Below, piece by piece: positions 32,132-39,799 of a DNA stretch of 41,808 nt; within the stretch, counting starts at the first letter, position 1, and each line of letters begins with the position of its first letter. Location: the NCBI GenBank assembly GCA_946563605.1, contig CAMNVW010000002.1:1-41808 (forward strand). The letters run 5' to 3'. The position numbers and the translations under genes were made by a program. This DNA comes from an uncultured Clostridia bacterium (GTDB lineage: Bacteria; Bacillota; Clostridia; Oscillospirales; Ruminococcaceae). The notes beneath the pieces are model-generated. The model ran no database searches. It worked only from the letters and a program-made list of their open reading frames with translations, and was not told the origin of the DNA.

Positions 32132-33139
32132 ATGAACACCGTCAAATCCATCTGGTTTTTCTTTCAGGATCAAATCTTAGGGATGCAGTGGCTGAAAGCG
32201 CTGATCACAAATCTTCTGACTGCCATCGGCGTGGACAGCACCTCCGCATTAGGCGGAAGCCTTTGCTTTTTCATCTATGACGTCATCAAGATTTTCATTC
32301 TTCTCTCGGTGCTGATTTTCAGCATCTCCTATATCCAGAGCTTTTTTCCGCCCGAGCGCACCAAAAAAATCCTCGGACGTTTTCATGGCATCGGCGCAAA
32401 CACCCTTGCCGCACTGCTGGGAACTGTCACACCGTTTTGTTCCTGCTCCTCCATTCCGCTGTTCATCGGCTTCACCAGTGCCGGTCTGCCGCTGGGCGTC
32501 ACCTTCTCGTTTTTGATTTCCTCTCCGTTGGTTGACCTCGGTTCGCTCGTGCTGCTGACCAGTGTGTTTGGCGGTAAAATCGCCGTTGTCTACGTTGTTG
32601 TTGGACTGATTTTAGCGGTACTCGGCGGTTCGCTGATCGAACACCTGCACCTGGAAAACGAGGTGGAAGAATTTATCCGCAGCGCCGGACGTGTTGATAT
32701 CAATATGCCGGAACTGACCGTTGCTGACCGTCTGGACTACGCAAAGGAGCAGTTGCTTTCCACCGTCCAAAAAGTTGCACCATACATTTTCATCGGTGTA
32801 GGCATCGGCGCTTTAATCCACAATTTTATTCCCCAAACAATCGTTGAACAGCTTCTCGGTGCAGACAAATGGTACTCCGTTCCTCTTGCCACCCTCATCG
32901 GCGTTCCGATGTATGCGGACATCTTCGGCACCATCCCTGTGGCAGAAAGCTTGTTCGCCAAGGGAGCCGGTCTTGGCACCATCCTTTCGTTTATGATGGG
33001 CGTCACCGCGCTTTCCCTGCCGTCGATGATCATGCTGCGCAAAGCTGTCAAACCAAAACTGCTTGCCATTTTTATCGCTGTCGTTACTGTCGGCATCATG
33101 CTGATTGGATTCTTCTTTAACTTTGCCTTTTCGTTTTAA
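32132..33139 (+). CDS. ArsP-like permease (UPF0718)
   Basis: An integral membrane protein of 335 residues with about eight helices. The signature GTVTPFCSCSSIPLFIGF (residues ~92-109) and the second-half motif GVPMYADIFGTIPVAE belong to the UPF0718/DUF318 permeases, which include ArsP, a methylarsenite and organoarsenical exporter. The three cysteines CSC are needed in ArsP. GGGAGG precedes the ATG. Together with the ArsR-GTPase and the thioredoxin-like protein it makes a metalloid or heavy-metal export cassette. The ion is not determined. Confidence 0.85.
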   Translation: MNTVKSIWFFFQDQILGMQWLKALITNLLTAIGVDSTSALGGSLCFFIYDVIKIFILLSVLIFSISYIQSFFPPERTKKILGRFHGIGANTLAALLGTVTPFCSCSSIPLFIGFTSAGLPLGVTFSFLISSPLVDLGSLVLLTSVFGGKIAVVYVVVGLILAVLGGSLIEHLHLENEVEEFIRSAGRVDINMPELTVADRLDYAKEQLLSTVQKVAPYIFIGVGIGALIHNFIPQTIVEQLLGADKWYSVPLATLIGVPMYADIFGTIPVAESLFAKGAGLGTILSFMMGVTALSLPSMIMLRKAVKPKLLAIFIAVVTVGIMLIGFFFNFAFSF

Positions 33140-33145
33140 AACATC

Positions 33146-33180
33146 AAAAAGGAGCTGCCTTATCGGCAGCTCCTTTTTTT
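33146..33180. terminator. Bidirectional terminator
   Basis: A 14-bp perfect stem (33146-33159 with 33165-33178) with a 5-base loop, followed by Ts on the plus strand and A/T on the other. It ends the permease gene and probably also the DUF378 gene that converges on it. Confidence 0.85.
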
Positions 33181-33198
33181 GCACAAATATCGGGAAAA

Positions 33199-33423
33199 CT
33201 ATATGCGCCGTTCTCTGGCTGTTTCATGGTGTGCCTCGGTATCTCGGAAAAAGAAAGAGATGGCCCAGATGCCTGCAAGCGCTACCAGCGTATAAATAAT
33301 ACGGCTGAGGAAACCTGCCTGACCGCCAAAAAGGGCCGCTACAATGTCGTACTGAAAAAGACCGATGCTTCCCCAGTTGAGCGCGCCAATGACTACCAGC
33401 GCAAGTACGATTCTATCCATCAT
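33199..33423 (-). CDS. DUF378 small membrane protein
   Basis: A 74-residue protein with two transmembrane helices. LALVVIGALNWGSIGLF and the following DIVAALFGG are the DUF378 signature; the second helix is IIYTLVALAGIWAISFFF and the C-terminus is charged. The family function is unknown. GGAGA precedes the ATG. Confidence 0.9.
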   Translation of the reverse strand: MMDRIVLALVVIGALNWGSIGLFQYDIVAALFGGQAGFLSRIIYTLVALAGIWAISFFFRDTEAHHETARERRI

Positions 33424-33587
33424 AATAACATCTCCATTCTAAATTGCCAATGGGACAGCTGTTCTTAAACTGTATCCCATGTTATTTCAGGACAATGTTA
33501 TTCTTTGCGCAACATTCGTGTTCTATTCAAGGTTTTCTTTTCATACGCTGAAAATGAATCGGGAATTTTTTCAAAATCAATGAAACC

Positions 33588-33830
33588 CTACTTTGCACAA
33601 ATTTCATCCAAACATTTTTTGCATACACAACGTCCTTTAAAGCTTTGCAGCTCTTCTTTGGATGAGCAAAAGACACAGCACGGCTCATATTTTTTTAAAA
33701 TAATTTTATCGTCCTCTGAGGTAATCTCCAACGAATCCTTAATCTTGATGTCCAGCACACGTCTGAGCTCCATCGGAAGAACGATTCTTCCAAGTTCGTC
33801 TACTTTTCTTACAATCCCTGTTGATTTCAT
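33588..33830 (-). CDS. AbrB/SpoVT-type regulator with zinc-ribbon-like tail
   Basis: An 80-residue protein. Residues 1-50 are the swapped-hairpin DNA-binding domain: STGIVRKVDELGRIVLPMELRR is typical of AbrB/SpoVT. The C-terminal 30 residues carry CCVFC and CVCKKC, a candidate zinc-binding pair. Homologues regulate transition to stationary phase and sporulation. The ATG at 33830 is chosen by the family start; a longer frame to 33920 covers the promoter. It sits beside spmAB. Confidence 0.88.
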   Translation of the reverse strand: MKSTGIVRKVDELGRIVLPMELRRVLDIKIKDSLEITSEDDKIILKKYEPCCVFCSSKEELQSFKGRCVCKKCLDEICAK

Positions 33831-33875
33831 ATTGGTAATGCCCCTTTCATCTGCAAACTTCGTCTTTTCTTGATA

Positions 33876-33904
33876 AATATAACCTATTTTCCACCTGGTG
33901 TCAA
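33876..33904 (-). promoter_or_regulatory. Promoter of the AbrB-type gene
   Basis: On the minus strand TTGACA (33899-33904), 17 bases, TATATT (33876-33881). It lies about 45 bases ahead of the start codon. Confidence 0.8.
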
Positions 33905-34007
33905 CCGCAAAGATTACCAAAATTTGGGATAAATTGGAAGAAAAAGTAAATTTTCAACAATTCCCTGTCGAAAAGTATCGAAACTGAAAGGTAGGAGGCT
34001 GATTTTT

Positions 34008-34643
34008 TTGCTGAATGTCCTTATCTCGGCAATTATTTTGTTTTCTTTTGTGACCGCCTGGTGCGGTGGTCGGATGGAACAGATGTGTACACGGCTGCTT
34101 GCATCCCCGCAAAAGGCGGTGGAACTGACCGTTGCCATCGGGTGCAGTATCTGTTTTTGGAGCGGCATCATGGAAACCGCACAGCGCGCAGGCATCTTAA
34201 AAACACTCTCAAATTTTTTTGCTCCGCTGATTTCTGTCCTTTTCCCAAAGCTCAAAAAGGATTCTGCGGGTGCGCAGGCGGTCTGCACCAACCTTGCGGC
34301 AAATCTGCTTGGACTTGGTGCAGCCTCTGCTCCTGCCGGTATCCGCGCCGTGCAGGAATTTCAAAAAGACACACCCGACAAAACCATCGCGTCGGACAGC
34401 AGTATCCTGATGATTCTGCTCAACACCGCCTCTTTGCAGCTGATTCCCACCACTGCCGCCGCACTCCGTTTGCAGGCAGGCTCTGCCGCTCCCATGGAGA
34501 TTTTGCCGGCGGTGTGGATGGCTTCTGCCCTTTCCATCTTCACCGGCGTGACAGCGGCAAAGCTGGTTTCCCTGTTTTATAAAAACAGCCCCTTGGAGCG
34601 GCAAACCCTTCGCCCGAATCAGCAAAGGAGGAAAACGGTATGA
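34008..34643 (+). CDS. spmA: Spore maturation protein A
   Basis: A membrane protein of 211 residues with a TTG start preceded by GGAGG. The nucleoside-recognition-type domain shows WSGIMETAQRAGILK, NLAANLLGLGAASAPAGI and MILLNTASLQLIPTT, which are SpmA hallmarks. SpmA and SpmB are needed for spore core dehydration and heat resistance. Its end overlaps the spmB start (ATGA). Presence implies the organism, or its ancestors, form endospores. Confidence 0.93.
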   Translation: MLNVLISAIILFSFVTAWCGGRMEQMCTRLLASPQKAVELTVAIGCSICFWSGIMETAQRAGILKTLSNFFAPLISVLFPKLKKDSAGAQAVCTNLAANLLGLGAASAPAGIRAVQEFQKDTPDKTIASDSSILMILLNTASLQLIPTTAAALRLQAGSAAPMEILPAVWMASALSIFTGVTAAKLVSLFYKNSPLERQTLRPNQQRRKTV

Positions 34644-35161
34644 GCTTTCTTTCCAATCTCGTCATTCCGTTGGTTCTCTGTGCCATCTTCGGCGTTGCTC
34701 TGGTACAGAAGGTGGATATTCTCTCTGCCTTTTCACACGGCGTTTTAGAGGGTCTGAAAATCGTTTTGGATATGTTTCCTGCACTGATGCTGCTGACCGT
34801 CGCCATTGGGATGTTTGAATCCTCCGGTGCGCTGGAACTTCTCTCTCGCGCACTCTCGGCGCCTGCGGTGGCACTCGGTCTGCCTGCCGAGCTTCTTCCG
34901 CTTACCTTGCTGCGTCCTCTTTCCGGCAGCGGCGCACTCGTTGTGTTTGAGAACACCCTTTCGCAATACGGTCCAGACAGTCTTCTGGGACGGATTGCCA
35001 GTGTGATGATGGGTTCGACCGAAACCACCTTTTATACCATCGCACTGTACTGTTCCGCCGCAGGCATCAAAAAAAGCCGGTATGCAGCACCGGCTTCTCT
35101 TTGTGCGGATTTAATGGGATTTTGCGCGAGCGTCATGGCGGTTCGGATTTTGCTGCCGTAA
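34640..35161 (+). CDS. spmB: Spore maturation protein B
   Basis: The membrane protein of 173 residues is the partner of SpmA. LRPLSGSGALVVFE, GRIASVMMGSTETTFYTIALY and the final AGIKKSRYA...DLMGFCASV are characteristic. AAAGGAGG lies before the ATG. A terminator-like hairpin (AAGCCGGT/ACCGGCTT) lies inside the reading frame at 35074-35096. In Bacillus the gene is under sporulation sigma factors; I did not identify the promoter. Confidence 0.93.
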   Translation: MSFLSNLVIPLVLCAIFGVALVQKVDILSAFSHGVLEGLKIVLDMFPALMLLTVAIGMFESSGALELLSRALSAPAVALGLPAELLPLTLLRPLSGSGALVVFENTLSQYGPDSLLGRIASVMMGSTETTFYTIALYCSAAGIKKSRYAAPASLCADLMGFCASVMAVRILLP

Positions 35162-35290
35162 TTTCCCGGGAAATACACACCAACATATCCTTTGTGCAAA
35201 CTTTTCATTTTATTTCCGAAAAAGTAAGACGAAAGCCTTCTCCTCAATCATCATTCTAGCGGTAAACCCGTGGATTCTCCTGCTATCCGA

Positions 35291-35319
35291 TTGTCTTTTT
35301 GGCTAATGTGTGCCAAAAT
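35291..35319 (+). promoter_or_regulatory. Candidate promoter and operator of the XRE gene
   Basis: TTGTCT (35291-35296) and CAAAAT (35314-35319) are 17 bases apart. Between them is the inverted repeat TTTTGGC (35297-35303)-N8-GCCAAAA (35312-35318), well placed for autoregulation. The -10 box is poor. Confidence 0.45.
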
Positions 35320-35349
35320 AAGATTAGAAAAACAACAGGAGGCAAAAGT

Positions 35350-36111
35350 ATGTTTCAAATTGACAAGCAAAAATTCGGTGCCTTTATCGCCGCCCTGCGC
35401 AAAGAAAAGGGATTCACCCAACGTGAGCTTGCTGAGCAACTTTTTATCTCCGATAAAGCTGTTAGCAAATGGGAAACGGGAAACAGTTTGCCTAACACTC
35501 CTCTGCTCATTCCTCTGTCGGATTTATTGGGTGTTTCTGTCACCGAACTTCTTTTGTGTGAAAAGATAGCACAGGAAAAGACGCTCGCACCCAACAAGGT
35601 TGAAAATCTTGTCAAAACGGCAATCACCTATGCAAACGAACATCCTCAGCGCGCCTATCAAGTCAACCGCAGGTGGATAGTGCTCTACGCTGTTTCGCTC
35701 TTGGTGGGCTGTATCGGTTTTGCTGCCAACGTGCTGACAAAACAACTTTGCCTGGGGAATTTACAGACCATCATGCTTTTATCCGCTCTTTTCGGCGCAT
35801 ACTTTTGCTGCTTTGTCAAAACCAAATTGCCAGTGCGATATGATGAAGACGAAATTGCCCTCTTCCACGATGGTGTATTCAGCCTGCATCTCCCCGGAAT
35901 AAAACTCAATAACCGCAACTGGGCTTATATCCTTCGCGCCGCCCGTATCTCTCTGTGCTTGTGTCTGTGTCTTTTTCCGATAATCAATTTCATTGCTGTT
36001 CGTACTGCACCGAACCAATGGACGGCGGTCGGAAACATTGTCCTTTTACTGCTCTTTCTTGGTATCTTTTTTATTCCCATGTATTGGGTCGGAAAAAAGC
36101 ATGAATCCTAA
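35350..36111 (+). CDS. XRE-family regulator with membrane domain
   Basis: The protein of 253 residues has an N-terminal helix-turn-helix (about 7-60: GFTQRELAEQLFISDKAVSK and LLGVSVTELL) and four predicted transmembrane helices in the C-terminal half. The second half has short loops and a charged KKHES end. Clostridia contain many such membrane-tethered XRE proteins of unknown signal. AGGAGG precedes the ATG. Inverted repeats lie upstream. It ends 11 bases from the convergent tmcAL stop. Confidence 0.85.
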   Translation: MFQIDKQKFGAFIAALRKEKGFTQRELAEQLFISDKAVSKWETGNSLPNTPLLIPLSDLLGVSVTELLLCEKIAQEKTLAPNKVENLVKTAITYANEHPQRAYQVNRRWIVLYAVSLLVGCIGFAANVLTKQLCLGNLQTIMLLSALFGAYFCCFVKTKLPVRYDEDEIALFHDGVFSLHLPGIKLNNRNWAYILRAARISLCLCLCLFPIINFIAVRTAPNQWTAVGNIVLLLLFLGIFFIPMYWVGKKHES

Positions 36112-36122
36112 AAATCCATTTT

Positions 36123-37322
36123 CTACGGCAAAAAGACAGCCCCCTGTCGGTAATCCAAGCCGCACGGGAACATCTTCTCGGTGAGCAGAAAATACTGGTC
36201 GGTGCAGCGGCTCTCCAACTGTGCAAACTTCTGCGCCGCCGCGGAGGTTTGCTCCAGTCTTGCAAGGCTTGCAGAAACAGGCAGGACAGCGGTCGTTTTC
36301 ATCCGCGAAAGGATTTCCCTGCCCTTGCCGTTTGCACCTAAGATCCGCAGATATGCCGGCGGCTGTTCATGCAAATCCGACGGCATCCCCAAAAAAGCCG
36401 CTGTCACCAGCCGCCGCACTCTGGAAAGCGGGTAGCGTTTTGTCTTGATCCCATCGTAAAGTTCCTGCAATGAGCGCGCCTGCCGAATCGCCTGATACAA
36501 GCGGTTCTCGATACCCTCGGAGCAGTCCGGCAGTTGGGTGAGTTCCTCTTTTCTCCTGCTGCGCAGCACCGACAAAACCGCCCGTTCCCCGCGCAGAAGA
36601 TCGGCGGTCTGTCCATCCATCTGTGCCTGACGGTACAATTCATACGCACTCTGAGGCAGATATTGCTTTGCCGTCTGCCAATCCTGCGCCGCTATCAACT
36701 GCCGAATATAGCTTGCACTGGCAAACTCCCCCACAGGCGTTCCATCATGCGCACTGCCCATCCGTGCGACTGCCATCGGTGCAATCCTCTTTTCCCGATC
36801 GCATCTTTGCAGCTGGTACAGATATTCCACCGCTAAAATATTGTTCGGCTTTTGCAAAAGCCCTGCGATTCTTTCTCCAAACACCTGCTTTACCGCAAGT
36901 TCCCTTGCTTTTGCAAAGGTAAGACCCTTTCGCAGCTCCTGCTGCAACGCTGTTTTTACATTGACGTCATCCAGCGCCGCCGCTGCCTGCTGTAACTCCT
37001 CCAGCTGTGCGTCCTCCGCACCAAAGCAAAGGACATCCGCGCACCCCATCGCACAGGCGGTCTGCACTGCGCCATAGGCAAACCGCTGCGCGCCTGCCAT
37101 CGCATAGCAGACCGGCAGCTCCAGTATCAGATCCGCGCCGTTTTCGAGCGCTGCTTTTGCGCGTATCTGCTTTGGAAAAACAGCAGGCGTTCCGCGCTGG
37201 GTAAAGTTTGGACTCATCACCACCGCAATGTGGTCGATTCCCTGCTCGCGCATTTTTGCAAGCTGCCACCGATGTCCGTTATGAAACGGATTGTACTCCG
37301 CAATCACCACAGCCGTGCGCAT
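36123..37322 (-). CDS. tmcAL: tRNA(Met) cytidine acetate ligase
   Basis: This enzyme (YlbM family) uses acetate and ATP to make N4-acetylcytidine at the wobble position of elongator tRNA(Met). The 399 residues start MRTAVVIAEYNPFHNGHRWQ, with the nucleotidyltransferase HxGH motif HNGH (14-17). SGNFTQRG-like VMSPNFTQRGTPA and the C-terminal domain also match. The ATG at 37322 has AAAAGGGGTG upstream; the longer frame to 37406 has no site. Acetate used here also comes from the fermentation operon. Confidence 0.9.
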   Translation of the reverse strand: MRTAVVIAEYNPFHNGHRWQLAKMREQGIDHIAVVMSPNFTQRGTPAVFPKQIRAKAALENGADLILELPVCYAMAGAQRFAYGAVQTACAMGCADVLCFGAEDAQLEELQQAAAALDDVNVKTALQQELRKGLTFAKARELAVKQVFGERIAGLLQKPNNILAVEYLYQLQRCDREKRIAPMAVARMGSAHDGTPVGEFASASYIRQLIAAQDWQTAKQYLPQSAYELYRQAQMDGQTADLLRGERAVLSVLRSRRKEELTQLPDCSEGIENRLYQAIRQARSLQELYDGIKTKRYPLSRVRRLVTAAFLGMPSDLHEQPPAYLRILGANGKGREILSRMKTTAVLPVSASLARLEQTSAAAQKFAQLESRCTDQYFLLTEKMFPCGLDYRQGAVFLP

Positions 37323-37453
37323 TTTGTTCACCCCTTTTTGTGATTTTAAGATTATCTCACGGAATTTCCAGTCAAAATTCCCGAAAAAAACAGTCCTGTT
37401 CTGCACTTTTCAAAAAATATTGCCCTATAAAGCGAAAAATCACAGTTTCTCTC

Positions 37454-37482
37454 TTGAAAAGTACACCCAGATATAATAATAT
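37454..37482 (+). promoter_or_regulatory. Candidate promoter of ackA
   Basis: TTGAAA (37454-37459), 17 bases, TAATAT (37477-37482). An overlapping TATAAT at 37472-37477 has no -35 at proper distance. Confidence 0.5.
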
Positions 37483-37563
37483 ATTAGGTGTATAAAGGTG
37501 TCAACCTTGCCCCTGTGCCCTTGCGCTCAGGAGCGTTTCAATTTTTTATGGGAGGAATTTAAA

Positions 37564-38757
37564 ATGAAAATTCTCGTTTTAAACTGTGGAAGTTCATCCT
37601 TAAAGTATCAGCTGATTGATATGGAAAATGAAGAAGTTCTGACAAAAGGTCTGTGCGAAAGAATCGGTATCGAAGGTTCCGTTCTGACCCACAAAGTACC
37701 AGGCAAAGACAACTATATTGTTGAGACCCCAATGCCAGACCATTCCGTAGCAGTTCAGCTGGTTCTGGATGCTCTGACCGACAAAGAGCACGGTGTTATC
37801 AACTCTGTTGATGAGATCAATGCTATCGGTCACCGCGTACTCCACGGCGGTACAAAATTCACAAAATCCATCGTTGTTGACGCTGACGTTAAAGCTGCTA
37901 TCCGCGAGTGCTTTGACCTCGGTCCTCTCCACAACCCAGCTAACCTGATGGGTATTGAAGCTTGCGAAAAAGTTTGCCCAGGCAAACCAAACGTAGCTGT
38001 ATTCGATACCACCTTCGGTATGGGCATGGATGAAAAATCCTACCTGTATGCAATTCCACATGAGTACTATGAGAAATACGGCATCCGCCGCTACGGTTTC
38101 CACGGTACCAGCCACGGATTTGTTTCCAAAGAAGCAATCAAATTCGGCGGTCTGAAAGAGGATGCAAAAGTTATCGTTTGCCATGTCGGCAACGGCGCTT
38201 CCATCTCCGCTTCCATTGGCGGCAAATGTGTAGATACCTCCATGGGTCTGACCCCTCTGGAAGGTCTGATCATGGGTACCCGTTCCGGCGATATCGACCC
38301 AGCTGTTATCCAGTACATCTGCAACAAAGAAAACAAAACAGCTGACGAAGTTGTTACCATGCTCAACAAGAAATCCGGTCTGCTCGGCATGAGCGGCGGT
38401 CTGTCCTCCGACTGCAGAGATATCACAAAAGCTGCTGAAGAAGGCAACCACCTCGCACAGGTTACTCTGGATGCTTACACCTACCGCATTGCTAAATACG
38501 TTGGCGCATACGCTGCTGCTATGAACGGCGTTGACGCTATCGCATTCACCGCTGGCGTTGGTGAAAACGACATCGAAATCAGAGAAGAACTCTGCGAGAA
38601 ATACTGGGGCTACCTCGGTGTTAAGATCGACAAAGAAGCAAACCACACCAGAGGCGAAAACAAAGTTATCTCCGCTGCTGATTCCAAGGTTAAAGTTATG
38701 GTTATCCCAACCAACGAAGAGCTTGCAATCGCTAGAGATACTCTGGCTCTCATCTAA
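37564..38757 (+). CDS. ackA: Acetate kinase
   Basis: This enzyme makes ATP from acetyl phosphate and ADP, releasing acetate. The 397 residues show VLNCGSSSLKYQLID at the start, GHRVLHGG, RRYGFHGTSH and GTRSGDIDP, all acetate kinase signatures. GGGAGG lies 8 bases before the ATG at 37564; an upstream start at 37498 is not needed. No phosphotransacetylase gene neighbours it. It is highly codon-biased, like the ribosomal and glutamate genes, which suggests strong expression. Confidence 0.98.
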   Translation: MKILVLNCGSSSLKYQLIDMENEEVLTKGLCERIGIEGSVLTHKVPGKDNYIVETPMPDHSVAVQLVLDALTDKEHGVINSVDEINAIGHRVLHGGTKFTKSIVVDADVKAAIRECFDLGPLHNPANLMGIEACEKVCPGKPNVAVFDTTFGMGMDEKSYLYAIPHEYYEKYGIRRYGFHGTSHGFVSKEAIKFGGLKEDAKVIVCHVGNGASISASIGGKCVDTSMGLTPLEGLIMGTRSGDIDPAVIQYICNKENKTADEVVTMLNKKSGLLGMSGGLSSDCRDITKAAEEGNHLAQVTLDAYTYRIAKYVGAYAAAMNGVDAIAFTAGVGENDIEIREELCEKYWGYLGVKIDKEANHTRGENKVISAADSKVKVMVIPTNEELAIARDTLALI

Positions 38758-38776
38758 GTTTTCTTGTAAAACTATC

Positions 38777-38810
38777 AACGCTCCTGTCCGTTTGGACAGG
38801 AGCGTTTTTT
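38777..38810 (+). terminator. Terminator of ackA
   Basis: A perfect 13-bp stem (38777-38789 with 38794-38806), 4-base loop, followed by Ts. Confidence 0.9.
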
Positions 38811-38822
38811 TGTTGACAAACT

Positions 38823-39467
38823 TTAAACAGCAAGGTAAAGCCGGCAATTTTGAAAATCATAGTCCTTCCCCAAACAGGAAACCTTCCCTTCCAGCAAGAG
38901 ATAGCCGGTTTGCTGGTCTGCATCCGTCATCGAAAAGGAAAAATCCAACGGCAGGGTCACTCTGCCGTCCTCGGAAAACTGGATTGGCACGACCTGTGCT
39001 TCCCTATTTGGCGCGCAGAGGGTCAGTGTAAAATCATGCAGGTGGCAATCCTGTTTGCAATAAACGTCCATGGAGAAAGAGGAAAGCTTTGCACAATACG
39101 CATCCTCCCCCGTTTTTTCCAGCGTGTAACCACAGGAAAAAGCCGCTTTCGCCAATGCTTTTTCGGCGTTGCCACTTTGTATCTCCTCTGTCTGCGCTGT
39201 GGGTTGCAAAAGCAGCAGAATGCCTTGCGCCGCCTTTTCTTTCGGATAAATCATCCGAAACCAAAACGGGATCTCGCCGCTGCCGTTCCCCTCCCGATGC
39301 CGTCCGGAAAATTCCATCACCTGACTGACTGCTGTATCGATACGCCTTTCCATCAGGATACGCTCGGCTGTTTGACTCCTCAGCCAGACCAGAGAACAGG
39401 CTAACAGCAGCGTCAGAATACCGAGCACCACTCTTGGGAAAACTGGAGATTTTTCTATCTCCCTCAC
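38823..39467 (-). CDS. Unknown membrane-anchored protein
   Basis: The protein of about 214 residues has one N-terminal transmembrane helix (VVLGILTLLLACSLVWL), an alpha-helical part, and a C-terminal beta-rich extracytoplasmic region with several cysteines (YCKQDCHLHDFTLTLC). No family is recognised. The start is uncertain: a GTG at 39467 has only a partly placed GGGGG stretch before it, and other starts lie further in. It has a plausible promoter at 39491-39519. It converges with ackA. Confidence 0.6.
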   Translation of the reverse strand: MREIEKSPVFPRVVLGILTLLLACSLVWLRSQTAERILMERRIDTAVSQVMEFSGRHREGNGSGEIPFWFRMIYPKEKAAQGILLLLQPTAQTEEIQSGNAEKALAKAAFSCGYTLEKTGEDAYCAKLSSFSMDVYCKQDCHLHDFTLTLCAPNREAQVVPIQFSEDGRVTLPLDFSFSMTDADQQTGYLLLEGKVSCLGKDYDFQNCRLYLAV

Positions 39468-39490
39468 CCCCTATCGTATATGTTATTGAT

Positions 39491-39519
39491 ATGCTAACAT
39501 ACCCTTTATTTGCGGTCAA
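39491..39519 (-). promoter_or_regulatory. Promoter of the unknown membrane protein gene
   Basis: On the minus strand TTGACC (39514-39519), 17 bases, TAGCAT (39491-39496). It is about 24 bases before the proposed GTG. Confidence 0.55.
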
Positions 39520-39578
39520 CCATTATAGAAAACAACAATATTTATAATCATACAGAAAAGCCTTTCCGTCCACTTCTG

Positions 39579-39600
39579 TTTTAGAATAATTATCCTAAAA
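39579..39600. promoter_or_regulatory. Palindromic operator-like site upstream of glsA
   Basis: A 22-base nearly perfect palindrome, TTTTAGAATAATTATCCTAAAA, with one mismatched pair. It lies 200 bases ahead of glutaminase and 112 bases from the start of the divergent gene, so it could control either. Confidence 0.45.
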
Positions 39601-39611
39601 TAACTCAAACC

Positions 39612-39656
39612 TGCACCAAACGATATATAAAATGTATGTTTATAAGGTGCATTTTT
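39612..39656 (+). terminator. Attenuator-like hairpin in the glsA leader
   Basis: TGCACC (39612-39617) pairs with GGTGCA (39646-39651); AAAC/GTTT pair inside them. Five Ts follow. It lies 145 bases ahead of glsA, after the palindrome at 39579-39600. Confidence 0.4.
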
Positions 39657-39799
39657 CTTGTTTTTATTGCAGACCGATTGAGGAAATCAATAGGAGAAAA
39701 AAATCTTTTTTGACGGATTACTCTTGCATCCCATAGATTCTGACGGTAAAATAAGAAGTACCGACTTGTTATCACGATCAATCTTGAAAGGAAGATATT

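Larger units (their letters stand above)
39468..39799. other. Intergenic region between unknown gene and glutaminase
   Basis: It holds the promoter of the minus-strand gene, a near-palindrome TTTTAG-N10-CTAAAA at 39579-39600, and a hairpin with T-run at 39612-39656. Behind that lies about 140 bases of leader before glutaminase. I see no gene in it. A weak promoter may exist near 39707. Confidence 0.5.

Noticed and set aside
39034..39519. 161-codon frame overlapping the unknown membrane protein
   Set aside because: Different frame of the same stretch, with no membrane helix or usable ribosome binding site; the 38823-39467 frame has a signal-anchor-like start and is preferred.
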